Assembly (NCBI GenBank): GCA_023974075.1
Contig: CM043788.1
Coordinates: 17,383,928 to 17,447,927, forward strand
Reading direction: 5' to 3'
Length of the DNA stretch: 64,000 nucleotides
Source: Chaenocephalus aceratus
Lineage: Eukaryota; Chordata; Actinopteri; Perciformes; Channichthyidae
A model generated the notes under the pieces. It was not told the DNA's origin. It worked only from the letters and a program-made list of their open reading frames with translations, and ran no database searches. The position numbers were made by a program, and so were the translations under genes. Of this stretch, positions 12,521 to 23,100 are shown piece after piece (the first letter of the stretch is position 1; each line of letters opens with the position of its first letter).

Positions 12521-13641
12521 GGCCCTTTCTCATTTCATCAAATCCCCCTCCTCGACTCCTCGGTCCTCCGGTAGTGACCCGGAAATGAATTTCAGCGCGC
12601 CATGTTGAAGGACATCTCATTTCTCTAAATGCACTTCGAGGACCGAGGATCGAGCGTCGAGGAGGCTCTCTGGAGGAGCTATAACCGAGGATACACTGAT
12701 GGGTCCTCCACGGTCCTCCACGGCTGCTTCGTGGATGCATTTCCGGCAACAGAGATGTTTCAAAGACTCGTGACGCACGGCCGGACTTATCTCAGCCAAT
12801 GACAGCTCTGCATGCATCCCCTGGATATGCTTTCATCGCGACGCGATATTTACAGTGAGAACAGCTGTGAGGTCCGTGCAGAAAGCAGAGCAGTGTGTAT
12901 AAAATATATCACTCAGTAGAACAGGCCTACTCTTTTTGCTTTAGTTTAGTAGATATCTACAAACAAAGAGTCGATATTTTTCTAAAACCATTTAGTGCTT
13001 CACAATAAAATACACCACGGCTGTAGCCTGTTTTAGGAGCTGTATATGCGTGTGTGTGGTGTAGGTGTGTGTGGTACAGTGTGTGCGTCGATGCAGCAGA
13101 CAGACAGGTCTCAGTTGGTTTGGTGTCCTCTGCTTACTTTTAATACTTGTAAATAAAACTTTTGGCCCGTAATTTATTTTCCACATTGTAGCGACCAGAG
13201 AGGGGGGGGGGGGGGGTATATCCAGTCTCTGATAGTGTTACGTTATTATGAGAGTGCTCTGCTTGATTCTGAAATTGTATATATTTATATAAATATATAC
13301 AATTATATATGTGTGTGTGTGTGTCCGCATCTGTAGCCATTATTGTCTCATTATACCGCACTGTGAATGAATTAAAAGTAAATATATAAGTCGTCATGAA
13401 CACATCTGTCCATCAGACAGAGGGCTGCTGCCTCCTGTCATCATTAATGGACGTCTCTTTAAAATGACCGCTCAGAGGAGAGGAGTTCTCATTTCTCTAA
13501 CCGCCTGCTGCTTCCCCTCCTCTCTCCTCGGTTCCCCTCCTCGGCTCCTCCGCTCGCATCTCCTGTGGGCGGGACTAAGTATCGAGGATAGGAGTCGAGG
13601 AGGGGAGTCGAGGAGGGGAGTTCGAGAAATGAGAAAGGGCC
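12521..13641. mobile_element. Second family-C MITE, inverted, inside the hAT element
   Basis: Terminal inverted repeats GGCCCTTTCTCATTTC / GAAATGAGAAAGGGCC enclose a 1121-bp body that is a reverse-complement relative of the outer family-C copy (shared CGTTCATTATTA-type edge, CA tract, TGTAGCCTG and CCTCCTCGACTCC blocks). CAG is duplicated at 12518-12520 and 13642-13644. This gives the layering family-C, then hAT, then family-C. A 3-bp duplication fits PIF/Harbinger-type transposition. A poly-G run lies at about 13201-13216. Confidence 0.88.
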
Positions 13642-14290
13642 CAGGTGTGTATGTGTGTGCGTTGTCCCGGTGTGTGTTACGTGAAAGTCATGAGTGTTAC
13701 ACTATTGATTGGTTCTGTAAATAAAGAGAACGTTTTCGACATTGAAGGCTTGAGTGATCTTGAATAGCGGTGAACGCTACAATATGAACAGGCTCGTGCT
13801 TGGCCCACTGGTATTGTTTGTTTATTTTGAAAATTAACTAGCAACGCCGTGCTGTCATATAGCAACTGCTAAGCTACTGCAGCAAAAAAATCCTGGCGCC
13901 GCCCATGGTTATAGCTCCTCCAGAGAGCCTCCTCGACGCTCGATCCTCGGTCCTCGGTGTGCATTTAGAGAAATGAGACGTCCTTCAACATGGGGCGCTG
14001 AAATTCATTTCCGGGTCACTACCGGAGGACCGAGGAGTCGAGGAGGGGAAATTTGAGTATTGAGAAGCCTCTCTGGTTCCCTTGTCTCGTGCATGGCTTG
14101 AGACTACCTTTGCAAAGGTGTGCCAAATTTAGCTTGCAAACTAATCAGTTCAGAATGGGCTTTCTCAGGGGCGTGGCTTAAAGAGACAGGCGCTAAAACA
14201 GAGCGTTTTAGACGAGTAAATACCTATGGTAAATACAGGTATATTCAGATTGACAGTATGAGAAAAATATAATGGGTTTTTTTATATTAA

Positions 14291-14681
14291 AGAGGCCCTA
14301 TTGTTATTTTTGTTGTTTTCCCTTTCCTGTTAGTAATTTCTTTTTTTGTGGCTAAAATCCCAAAGTTTACATCACAGGGAGTTTCTCTCCCACACACTTC
14401 CCTGCCTGAAACCCCTCCATTGGACTCATTTGTTTATTTATGTAACATAGTGACATCACAACATAACACTTGCGCCTCTATTGGCTAGTGCTCCAACACA
14501 TTGTATATGATCACAACAGAGCCGGTCAGCTATCCAATCAGAGCAGACTGGTGAAAATAGGTGCTGCAGCACAGGCAGTTTGAGAACAATAAAGAGCTTT
14601 TTGATTAAAGAATGGAGACATGTCACAGCAGAGGCACAACATACAAATATGACCCTGAAAATAAGCATTGTACGTCCCCTT
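14291..14681. mobile_element. TTAA-flanked MITE
   Basis: TTAA at 14287-14290 and 14682-14685 flanks imperfect inverted ends (AGAGGCCCTATTG / CGTCCCCTTT). The interior shares GACATGTCTCCAT, AAAGAGCTTTTT and CTGTGCTGCAGCACCT with the copies at 21439-21669 and 28846-29158, in inverted order relative to them. TTAA duplications are typical of piggyBac or Kolobok mobilisation. Confidence 0.8.
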
Positions 14682-14685
14682 TTAA

Positions 14686-15599
14686 AGTGATAAACACATT
14701 CATGGGTCACTTTTTATGACCCAATACCATAATATATTTTATTATGTATTTGAAATGGGTTATTTTGAATAATGAGGTCATAACTTGTTACCACTTTTAC
14801 AGAAGTCAACAATCTGAACACTTCCTTCAATTCTAATGTGAGGTTCAGAACCTACAGAAAAATCACCTCTGGTAGAGGCTACAGGGCGAGCACACCGAAG
14901 ATGAACCTCCTGCTATAAAAGACACCTGTTGATAAACTCAAATGCAGCTTCACCACAGCTACAAATTGCTACATCAAAAGACCATTTGGGTTTACACAAT
15001 AAAGCCCTACGGCATATTTCCATTGTGGTCTCTCTGTAGTGGGGGGATGTTCATTTTTCTTACCTGTAGTGCTATCACTCTGGATGATGAGCAGTGATTA
15101 CATCTGCGCTGATTAACTCAAAAAAGTGAAGCTATGATCTGATCAATCATTGACATCTGCTGAGCTGAATCCCAATGCATTTGGTGCTGTACTCAAAGGA
15201 GTTAACAGATAATGGTCAGATTACTCCTTTATATGTGGCCTTTGCTGTGTGAACTGCTTGTTTCCCTGAAGCTTAATAAGCATAATGTATTCCTATTAAT
15301 CTAGTAATTGCCCTCATGTTGAGCATCCAGTGTAAATTCAGCAGGTAATCACGGTTTTCTCTACGCATTAATACAGAGCAAGAAAACAAATGAGATGAAC
15401 ACATTATTTAATCATCAGCTTTAAAACCTCCCAAGCTGCTTATGATTTAAAACAATTCTAGCTATCTCTTTCACAGATTCCCCATGTCCTTCTAAAGGTT
15501 ACTGATAAACCTTGAAGTCTTTTCTGTCCTTTCAACCACTCAACGCTCTCAGAACGAGGTGTGAAATGGTGAGTTTCTCCATAAATACTCATCTGTGGG
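14686..15599. other. Intergenic DNA, unassigned
   Basis: No gene recognised and no terminal repeats seen. A LINE fragment follows, and the last 50 bp or so may already be part of its decayed endonuclease region. Confidence 0.45.
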
Positions 15600-17098
15600 A
15601 GTATTTACAAATGATGTGAGTGATCACTGTGTTGTAGCTACAATTAGGGACACAAAGGTCCAAAAGGGTAAACCTCACATTATCAGTAAGCAAAGCATTT
15701 TGTGGAGCAGGGTTTTGTACATGATCTGTTTGGTTTTGATTGGGGAAAAATCGATCTGTGTGCTGATGTAGAAACTGCATGGTCTTATGTTTATATTGGT
15801 TTTATGGAGATCATTGATAGACATGCACCCCTGCGTACATTTAGAGTGGTTTTCTGCTGAACTGTCTAGTCTCCTGCATGAGAGAAACAAGGCATGGGCA
15901 AAGGCCAGGAAATCAGGCTCAGAGGTAGAATGGCTACGCTTTAGGCAGCTAAGAAATAGCTTTACATCACATGTCAAAAGTGCTAAGTCTAAGTACTATT
16001 TGTCAGTTACCACAAAAAACCTAAATAATCCTGCAACATTTTGGAAAGCCATAAAATCGATATCCACCGGTGAAATCCGTAATGAGCTACCTCCGTGTGT
16101 GTCTTACCACAGCATCTGGCCCTATATCGGACAGGGCTACTATGCTAAATCGCTTTAATGAGCATTTTGTGTCCTGTGGTTCTATGTTTGATTCTGTTTC
16201 TAACTCTGCTTCTGTGAACACCCCAATCCGTGACTCTGAACAATGTGGTCTGGAAAACCCTTTCAGTTTTACTCCTTTTACTGTTGATGTTGTTCATGAA
16301 ACCTTAACCAAGTTAGATCCTAAGAAACCGGCTGGCCCGGACAACGTAGCACCTTTCTTTTTAAAGATAGCTGCAGATTTTATTGCTCCACCTCTCACTA
16401 CTCTTTTTAACCTCTCCCTCGGCACTAAGAAAATTCCAAAAATATGGAAGTCAGCTTATGTCCTCCTGCCTTTACTAAAAAGAGGGGAGGCCACCTTATT
16501 AAACAATTGTAGGCCAATCTCTAAATTGTCAGTTCTGGCTAAGGTTCTCGAACGCCTAGTGAGTGAACAGGTAAAGGAGTTTTTATGTAAAAATGATATC
16601 CTGTCTAAACATCAGTCAGGCTTCAGAAAGCAACATAGCACCATCACTGCGACAATGAAAGTGGTGAATGACATTACGAGTATTTTAGATAATAAGCAGA
16701 GTTGTGCAGCTCTATTTGTTGACCTGTCCAAAGCGTTTGATACCGTCGATCATCGCATCTTAAAGCAGAGGCTACTCAGTATTGGCATATCCAGCCATGC
16801 AGTGGGGTGGTTTGTGAACTACCTCTCTGAAAGGTCCCAATGTGTTCACTTTGATGGGCTGTCTTCTGAGTGGTTAAACATTGCTAATGGTGTTCCTCAA
16901 GGTTCTGTTTTAGGCCCACTTTTATTCTCCATATATATCAACAGTTTAGGTGAAAATGTCGACGGAGCAACCTTACATTTTTATACGGACGATACCGTGA
17001 TGTATTGTGCAGGTCCCTCCATTAAGGAGGCTGCTGTTAAATTGCAAGCTGTTTTTAACATTATTCAGACTCAGCATCATGTTCTGTTTGGTAATTGA
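15600..17098 (+). pseudogene. LINE reverse transcriptase fragment (jockey/CR1/Rex-like)
   Basis: A decayed non-LTR retrotransposon ORF2. At 15616-15655 a frame contains SDHCVVATIRD, matching the C-terminal SDH motif of the apurinic endonuclease domain. A linker (PWFSAELSSLLHERN-like, RKSGSEVEWLRFRQLRN) follows at 15840-16075, then the reverse transcriptase in a second frame at 16100-17098: [63 protein letters not shown]. The active site reads YTDD rather than the usual Y/FADD; the two aspartates remain. At least one frameshift lies near 16090-16130 and others occur upstream. The element stops within the RT domain at about 17098, so thumb and 3' end are missing, the reverse of the usual 5' truncation. 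It ends about 60 bp from the trmt1l poly(A) signal. Confidence 0.88.
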
Positions 17099-17157
17099 TG
17101 TGACTTGGAATACTATAAAAGAAAGAGAGAAATCCTTTATGCAACAAAAATAAAACA

Positions 17158-17163
17158 TTTATT
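17158..17163 (-). terminator. trmt1l: Putative poly(A) signal of trmt1l
   Basis: AATAAA on the minus strand, about 410 bp downstream of the trmt1l stop codon and followed by a T-rich stretch on the sense strand. It would give a 3' UTR of about 430 nt. Confidence 0.55.
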
Positions 17164-17572
17164 AATTGATTTTATCGCTCAGAAAACAGGATAATTGTAT
17201 TTTGCTCAATTAAGAATTACAGGAAATCAGTACAAATCAGGCTTTGCGTTGATTTTGTTTTTATTTAATGTTTTTTTTTTACACACAAGAAATAAAACAA
17301 GACAGTTAACCAGCTAGAAAATAAAATCACAACTTGTAACCCATAGATTTTCATAAGAACTCTGAACATAAATAGAGAAACAGCAGATAAATTAGGCTCC
17401 TCTGTGCTGCAGGATCCGCAGTTTAATATACAAAAATCTGTTTTTGGTTTGATTAAAGATATATTAAAGTGAAAACATGTCCACGTAGTTTCAGTGCAAC
17501 TTTCTTTAGATGAATAGAAACCAGACGAGCAGACTGATTTAGTTTCAAAGCGTGGAAGGCTTTGCGTTTCTC

Positions 17573-17756
17573 TCACAGCGTCTTGTCCATGCTCACACTC
17601 GTCTGGGGGACGCTGATGTTCGTGGGCACGCTGTACTTTGTGAGGACAGATTTAAACTGCTCCAGTGTGGCGTCGGTTCGAACCCCCGTCGGGTCGAAGT
17701 GGGTCCGACTCACCCTGAAGCCGGCCTCCGTCAGGTACTGAAGGAACTTGTTCAAC
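17573..17756 (-). CDS. trmt1l: trmt1l exon 16 (stop codon)
   Basis: 184 nt coding [20 protein letters not shown] then [20 protein letters not shown] and a TGA at 17575-17573. The tail after the VRTDA block is short. Confidence 0.95.
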
Positions 17757-20130
17757 CTGTGAAGAGAAATATAGAGAAATAATAAAGTTAGATCAAATGT
17801 TCCTGCAGTTTTATGTCTATATTTAAAGCGTCTGAAGTTGTGTTTCAGTATTTCTATAAAAGGATAAAGAATAAATCTTGTGTTATTCTTCATTTTTCTT
17901 TTTGTCAACCAATCCCATGTGCAAACCAACATGGTGTTACTGTCTTAATACTTTCTGACTTTGTGTGGCTTTTAGCTCCAGGCCCATTGTTTTTAAATTG
18001 TATTCATTTTTTTTTTGTCTCAGTAATTTCCTCACTGTAGTTCCTCAAGCTGGGAAACATGATGGATGACATTTTTTTGAGGACTATTTCCAGCAGTGTA
18101 TTAATCCTCAATTGGTGAATATTTAACAACAGAACAGTTGGATCCAGTCAAAGAATGGAATGTCAACCAGTGCAGCAGTGTGGTCCATTGATGTGCTGGG
18201 GTCAGAGGTCACTTACTTAGGCATGTTCATGCCTCGGATGCTGTGGCGGTGGATGCTGTAGTAGAAGGGCGGGTGTTCCAGAGACGCCTCACACTTCATC
18301 CTCTTCAACACATTCCCCGACTCCTCTCCTGACTTCCTCTTCCCTGCAGGAGTACTGGAAATTAGATCTGAGAGGGATTCATGTCCAACTCTGCTAAACC
18401 CAGGAGTGACTCTAGTGGATATCTCAAAGTTTCAAAAGCTACCAAATAAGTCAGATTGAATTTTGGGTAAATACGAATGTGACGTTTTGCACCGGACATT
18501 ATTTGTATTTGTGATGCTGTGACTATAGAGAACAGTTTGGCCCCTTGTAGTGTCCCTGAAGTATTTGAACTAGCAGATACAGAATGCACAGTCAGTGGAA
18601 CTGTCATACAGTGTGTGAAATGGCTGTTCTGGCAGTAAAATAAACTTTAAGGGTAAAATAAAGAGGTTAAAAAAGTCATTTAAATGTTCCTGCAGAGCAT
18701 CATAAATGCACATTCTGTGCAGTTCAGCAACACTGCCATCTAGAGGACAGAGTAAGTAACAGGTCAGCTTTTTTATGTACATTTCTGTGTACAAGTACAT
18801 TAAAAACAACCTAAAAAAGGAGTACATTCCTTCTGCTGTCACTGACTCACCGGACTGCTCAGCCTGACCCGACTCTTCTCCGCTCTTCAAGGTCTTGATG
18901 ACGACTCCGCACTCCACTGCAGAGAGGGAACAACACATCTTGTCAACACGTTATTTTGTCATACACACACCCTGTGCTACAGGTGGGGATGTGTCACCTT
19001 GGTTGCTGAGAGCAGAAGACCCGTGGACTAGCGACTTGAGGGTGGTGCAGTCCGACTCGCAGATGAGAGTTTTGACGAGCGGCTGGATGTCGTCCATGCT
19101 GTGCTTCACCGCCGCAGACAGCATCCTCCTCAGGAAGCCTGTGTTAAACAGAGGTCCGGACCTGGACACACACATGCATTAGCTTTGAAAGGTTTGAAAT
19201 CAAATAGAGTATAATACCACAAACTCTTTTATTCTGTTGAATGACAGAATACTATTTCAATCGGATTTTACATTTGTTTTGTGACCCATGATCAGTATTT
19301 AACGGTGCAACTAGGCTCTAAATATTAAGGTTGAACGATTATTTTTGGGCCCTCTGCAGACTCAGTGTTATGTTGAATAGATGTAAACTGTGATTGATCA
19401 GTCTGTATGTTTAGATGATATTCCAACAGTTCTAACTTTTTGTTTATATTGTGTTAATAATACCATTTCCAAATGCCACAAGTAGTTAATTCAGCAGGCT
19501 AGAAGCATGATGGTGCACTTAACATTAAAGCAGGAAGTTGTTCCGACTTTAATCTGCACACATTTTGATGCTAAGCTTCCAGTTTCTTTTGCCTATGACG
19601 GCTCATTTCTTCTATTCTTATTGAACTGTTGCTAAAAGTTATACATGTCTCTTTCTGCCTTTTACATTTTCAGTCCGGTTAAACCATTGAACAGAGTTTT
19701 GTTCTCCATGTTCAGAACAAATCTTTCATGCAACATCTGAAAACGGACTTTCTACAACCTAAAAGCTTGAAACATAACTCCTCTCAGACATTGTGGCTGG
19801 AGATTTGAGCAGCAGCGTATCTGATTAGCTAGTTTTCTGAAGCAGCTGTTGTATTAGGGCCCATCACACAGCTCAGTGAGGTGTGTGTGTCGGTGCCTGC
19901 AGTGATTTACCATAACGGCCCCAGCTGCACTGCTGTCTTCCCGGGCATACTTCCGTGACAGTTACAGGGCAGCGTTTCTGGAAGAAACACAAGAAAGTAA
20001 AGTATTTACTTTTCATATGTACTGCAGCTTCCTGTATGTCCTTCTCTGCGGGAAAAAATAAGAATTTAATATAAACAACAGGACACATATCACATCATAT
20101 TGACAACAACTGTTACATTTGGATCTCTTA

Positions 20131-20190
<60 letters not shown>

Positions 20191-23100
20191 GCGGTGAGGA
20201 GGCAAAGATGGTTGTCGACTAAGTGCTCATGGAACATATTTGTATACCCATAAAGACCGTTTCTAAAAATGAATGAAAGAGGTCATAATAGGCTTATTAT
20301 ACATAAGGTTTTTTGGGATGAAAATGACTGCTTCATTGATATAATTGTTGCATTTTACTGCTGTACGTGCTTTTAATAGCTTTATACATTGCTTTGTAGT
20401 TTAATCTACAGCAAGTCTTCTTATTCTACAAGATCATCATGTGTTTATAGTTTTGTCGCCTCCTGTGAGACCCACATATCTCTACAAAGTATTTGAATGA
20501 GCTAGGAAAAACAACCATGTTTTCAGCTTTTCTGCCAATGCATTTTCCAGCCGATCCAAAACGGTTATTAAATATTTGAGTGAAACACTTTTCAATCAGT
20601 TCATAAAAAAATATTTGGATCAACATATCTGGAAGTACATGGTTTTAACTGGACAGTAAGTGGATGAAAACATTTCATTTGTAAAGTAATAAAGTCAAAA
20701 GTAGAATATTTCGCTCTGAGATGTGAATGGACGTATAAAGTAGGAAAATATGGAAATACTACTTTAGTAAAGTAAAATCACCTCAAATGTGTACCTAAGT
20801 GAAATACTTTAGTAAATATACTTAGCTAAACTCCATCAGTTGCATCAGGTGTATACTAGACTCTCACAACAACTCACCGTCCACCATGTTCCCCTTCTTG
20901 AGGAAGACTCTCTCCTCACACCACTGACAGTGGACCAGTTTACGTAACTTCTTCGTGGACTCGTCTGCCTGCGTGGGGCCCCGGAGGACTCGCACCACCA
21001 CCAGGACGAAATGCTCCAGGGCCACGGCCAGCAGCACCTCGATGCCTTTGTTACAGCGAGCCGCCGCTCTGCAACACACAGCAATATTCAGGATTAAATT
21101 TTTTCTGCCACATCAGGGCAGACAGACATTCGGATGTGAAGTCCTACCTGGACACTGTGTCCACCACCATGCGTGCAGCCAGCTCTTTGTAGTACTCGGT
21201 GCGGATGATGTGGCAGCCGTAGTGCCGCAGGGTGACGTTGGGACTCTTGGAGTACAGAGAGGACGTGTCGGTGGACGACACAGAGATGATGCCCAGGTTC
21301 CGGATGTTCCTGAAGGCAGCGTCCAGGTAGTTCACTGCAGTGCCGAACGGATCCAAGTGACTGGAAGATTGAAAAGAGTCAATTAATAACTGCACATTTT
21401 TAGGAAGCATTCATTCATTTTACTCTGTACAAAGTTAAAGGGGCCCTATTGTGCGTATTTTAAGGTTTCATATTTGTGTTTTGAGCCTCTACTGGGACAT
21501 GTCTCCATGCTTTAATGTTCAAAAGCTCTTTATTTTTCTCATACTGCCTGTGCTGCAGCACCTCTTTTCACCCTCTGTCTGAAACCAGAGCCCATTAAAG
21601 CATGCAAACATGTCAAAGTAGAGGCACACAATACAAATATGAACCTGAAAATAGGCAGGAAAGGCCCCTTTAATAGTTTCTGGACAACTATGGCACAGAG
21701 GAAGAAGGATACAGACACAATACTTGATTAATTAGATTTATATTCCTGCAATGCGACTTATATGCCACTATGTTCGTTCCAGTACGTTTTTTTACAAATA
21801 TGTGTTGTGATAATTACATTTAGTCTGTAACATGTGTTCACTGTTTTGCCCTCAAATGTGTCAGAAACTATTAATAAAGACTAAAACATCTAACCAATAA
21901 GCTAAACTAATTACAAACTATCTTCCGACTTACATGTAGTCGAAGGGCCACAGGTGCATGGTGACGTTGGCGTCCATCTTGACGACCTCCACCGTAGCGA
22001 TGGGTGTTCCCTCAACCTCACTGGTGGCCACCTCGGGACCCCGGGGGCCTCGCGAGCCTCCGTCCACCCGGATGTTGTTGAGCTCGCAGTTCTCTTTGAT
22101 CATTTTGACGCACGTGTCGCTGATATCTGTGATGGTCACTTTGACGGCGCTGCGGAGGTGCTTCGCCCACTGGAGGCCCATAATCCCTGAGAGACGGACA
22201 GGAAGAATTCAAGGCAAGGCTTAATGTGGATGCAGACTCATTGCTCCTCTCTTTTCTTTTTCAAAAGGATATATTTTACATAGTTGATCATCAATCTTCA
22301 GTGAAAAGACATTTGTTTTGCAATGTCTTTTAGTCTCAGATTCAAGATTGGACTGTCTTTAAACCACGGTTGCAATAAAACCAATACTTTCATTATTATT
22401 ATTCATCTTATTTTCTAAGTTAATCAATTACTCTTTTGTTGTATAAATAACAGAAAATAGTAAACAAATAAATCCATTACAATTTCCTTAATCCCAATTT
22501 GACATTTAAAGGACTGTTCCTCCATTTGATGTGGAAAGTGGAGTGAAAAGAAGTGGGTAATGTGTGTGTTGTAATTTTGTAAAAGATATTTTTTTAAAGA
22601 CATATCTGATCCAACCTACTATTTTAAAAGCAAAGATAGTACTTCAAAACCCCAAAAGATAAGAAAGCAAGGAAATATTTGGATTTTTTTTGTGTGGAAT
22701 GTTGTTATAAAAATGTATTATTATAATTAATTATTTAATTATTATAATTCAATTATAATTGACTGATTGTTTGATCAGAACGTTGTTTAAGATCAGAATT
22801 TAGCCAAGATGGTAAAATGACTATTATTGGCAGGAACTTGACAACAATAGAATCAAGTTAATGATTCTTATCTTAACCTCTTAAGCCCGAAGGTCCCCCC
22901 AGTGGACCCCCCCCACAGTTTTTTTTCGAGACTATGTCTCAGGGCTTCTTAACATTTATGAAACTATTAATGTTTCATACCCTTTTAAAGGTAAGAAACT
23001 CCACTAACTGACAATAAGAACAATTTTTAGCTAAAAAAAACACAAGAGTAATACCAAGCCTTTGAATTAGCATTGAGCGAAAAAATGCTAACGCTTTTTT

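Larger units (their letters stand above)
11641..13907. mobile_element. hAT element nested in family-C MITE, 8-bp TSD
   Basis: Ends are CAGGGGCGGCGCCAGG (left) and CCTGGCGCCGCCCATG (right), inverted with one terminal mismatch. GTTATAGC is duplicated at 11633-11640 and 13908-13915, and removing the element restores the family-C sequence GGTTATAGCTCCTCC seen at 57331 and 57910. A reading frame at 11873-12196 may be the start of a lost transposase. The interior has been hit by a second family-C MITE at 12521-13641. Confidence 0.93.
10666..14073. mobile_element. Family-C MITE (about 1.14 kb) split by a nested hAT element
   Basis: The left end (TTCTCAATTCTTAAATTTCC followed by repeated CCCTCCTCGA) and the right end (GAGGGGAAATTTGAGTATTG then AGAAGCCTCT) are inverted repeats. 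The left part is 10666-11640 and the right part 13908-14073; together they equal the length of the copy at 55656-57499 without its insert. The interior carries (CA)n, a TGTACCACACAC block and a block near 11520-11630 shared with 57190-57340. No coding capacity. The 3-bp duplication is not clear here; related copies show CAG or CTT. Confidence 0.8.

Noticed and set aside
12359..12574. Poly-glutamate frame
   Set aside because: Generated by the GGA microsatellite inside a transposon.
15787..16158. Separate gene upstream of the reverse transcriptase
   Set aside because: Content (linker rich in Arg/Lys with WFSAELSSLLHERN) is the LINE endonuclease-RT linker, in another frame because of a frameshift.
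10103..17100. rnf2 between niban1 and trmt1l
   Set aside because: Looked for a RING-type C-x2-C...C-x-H pattern in reading frames with splice sites; none found.
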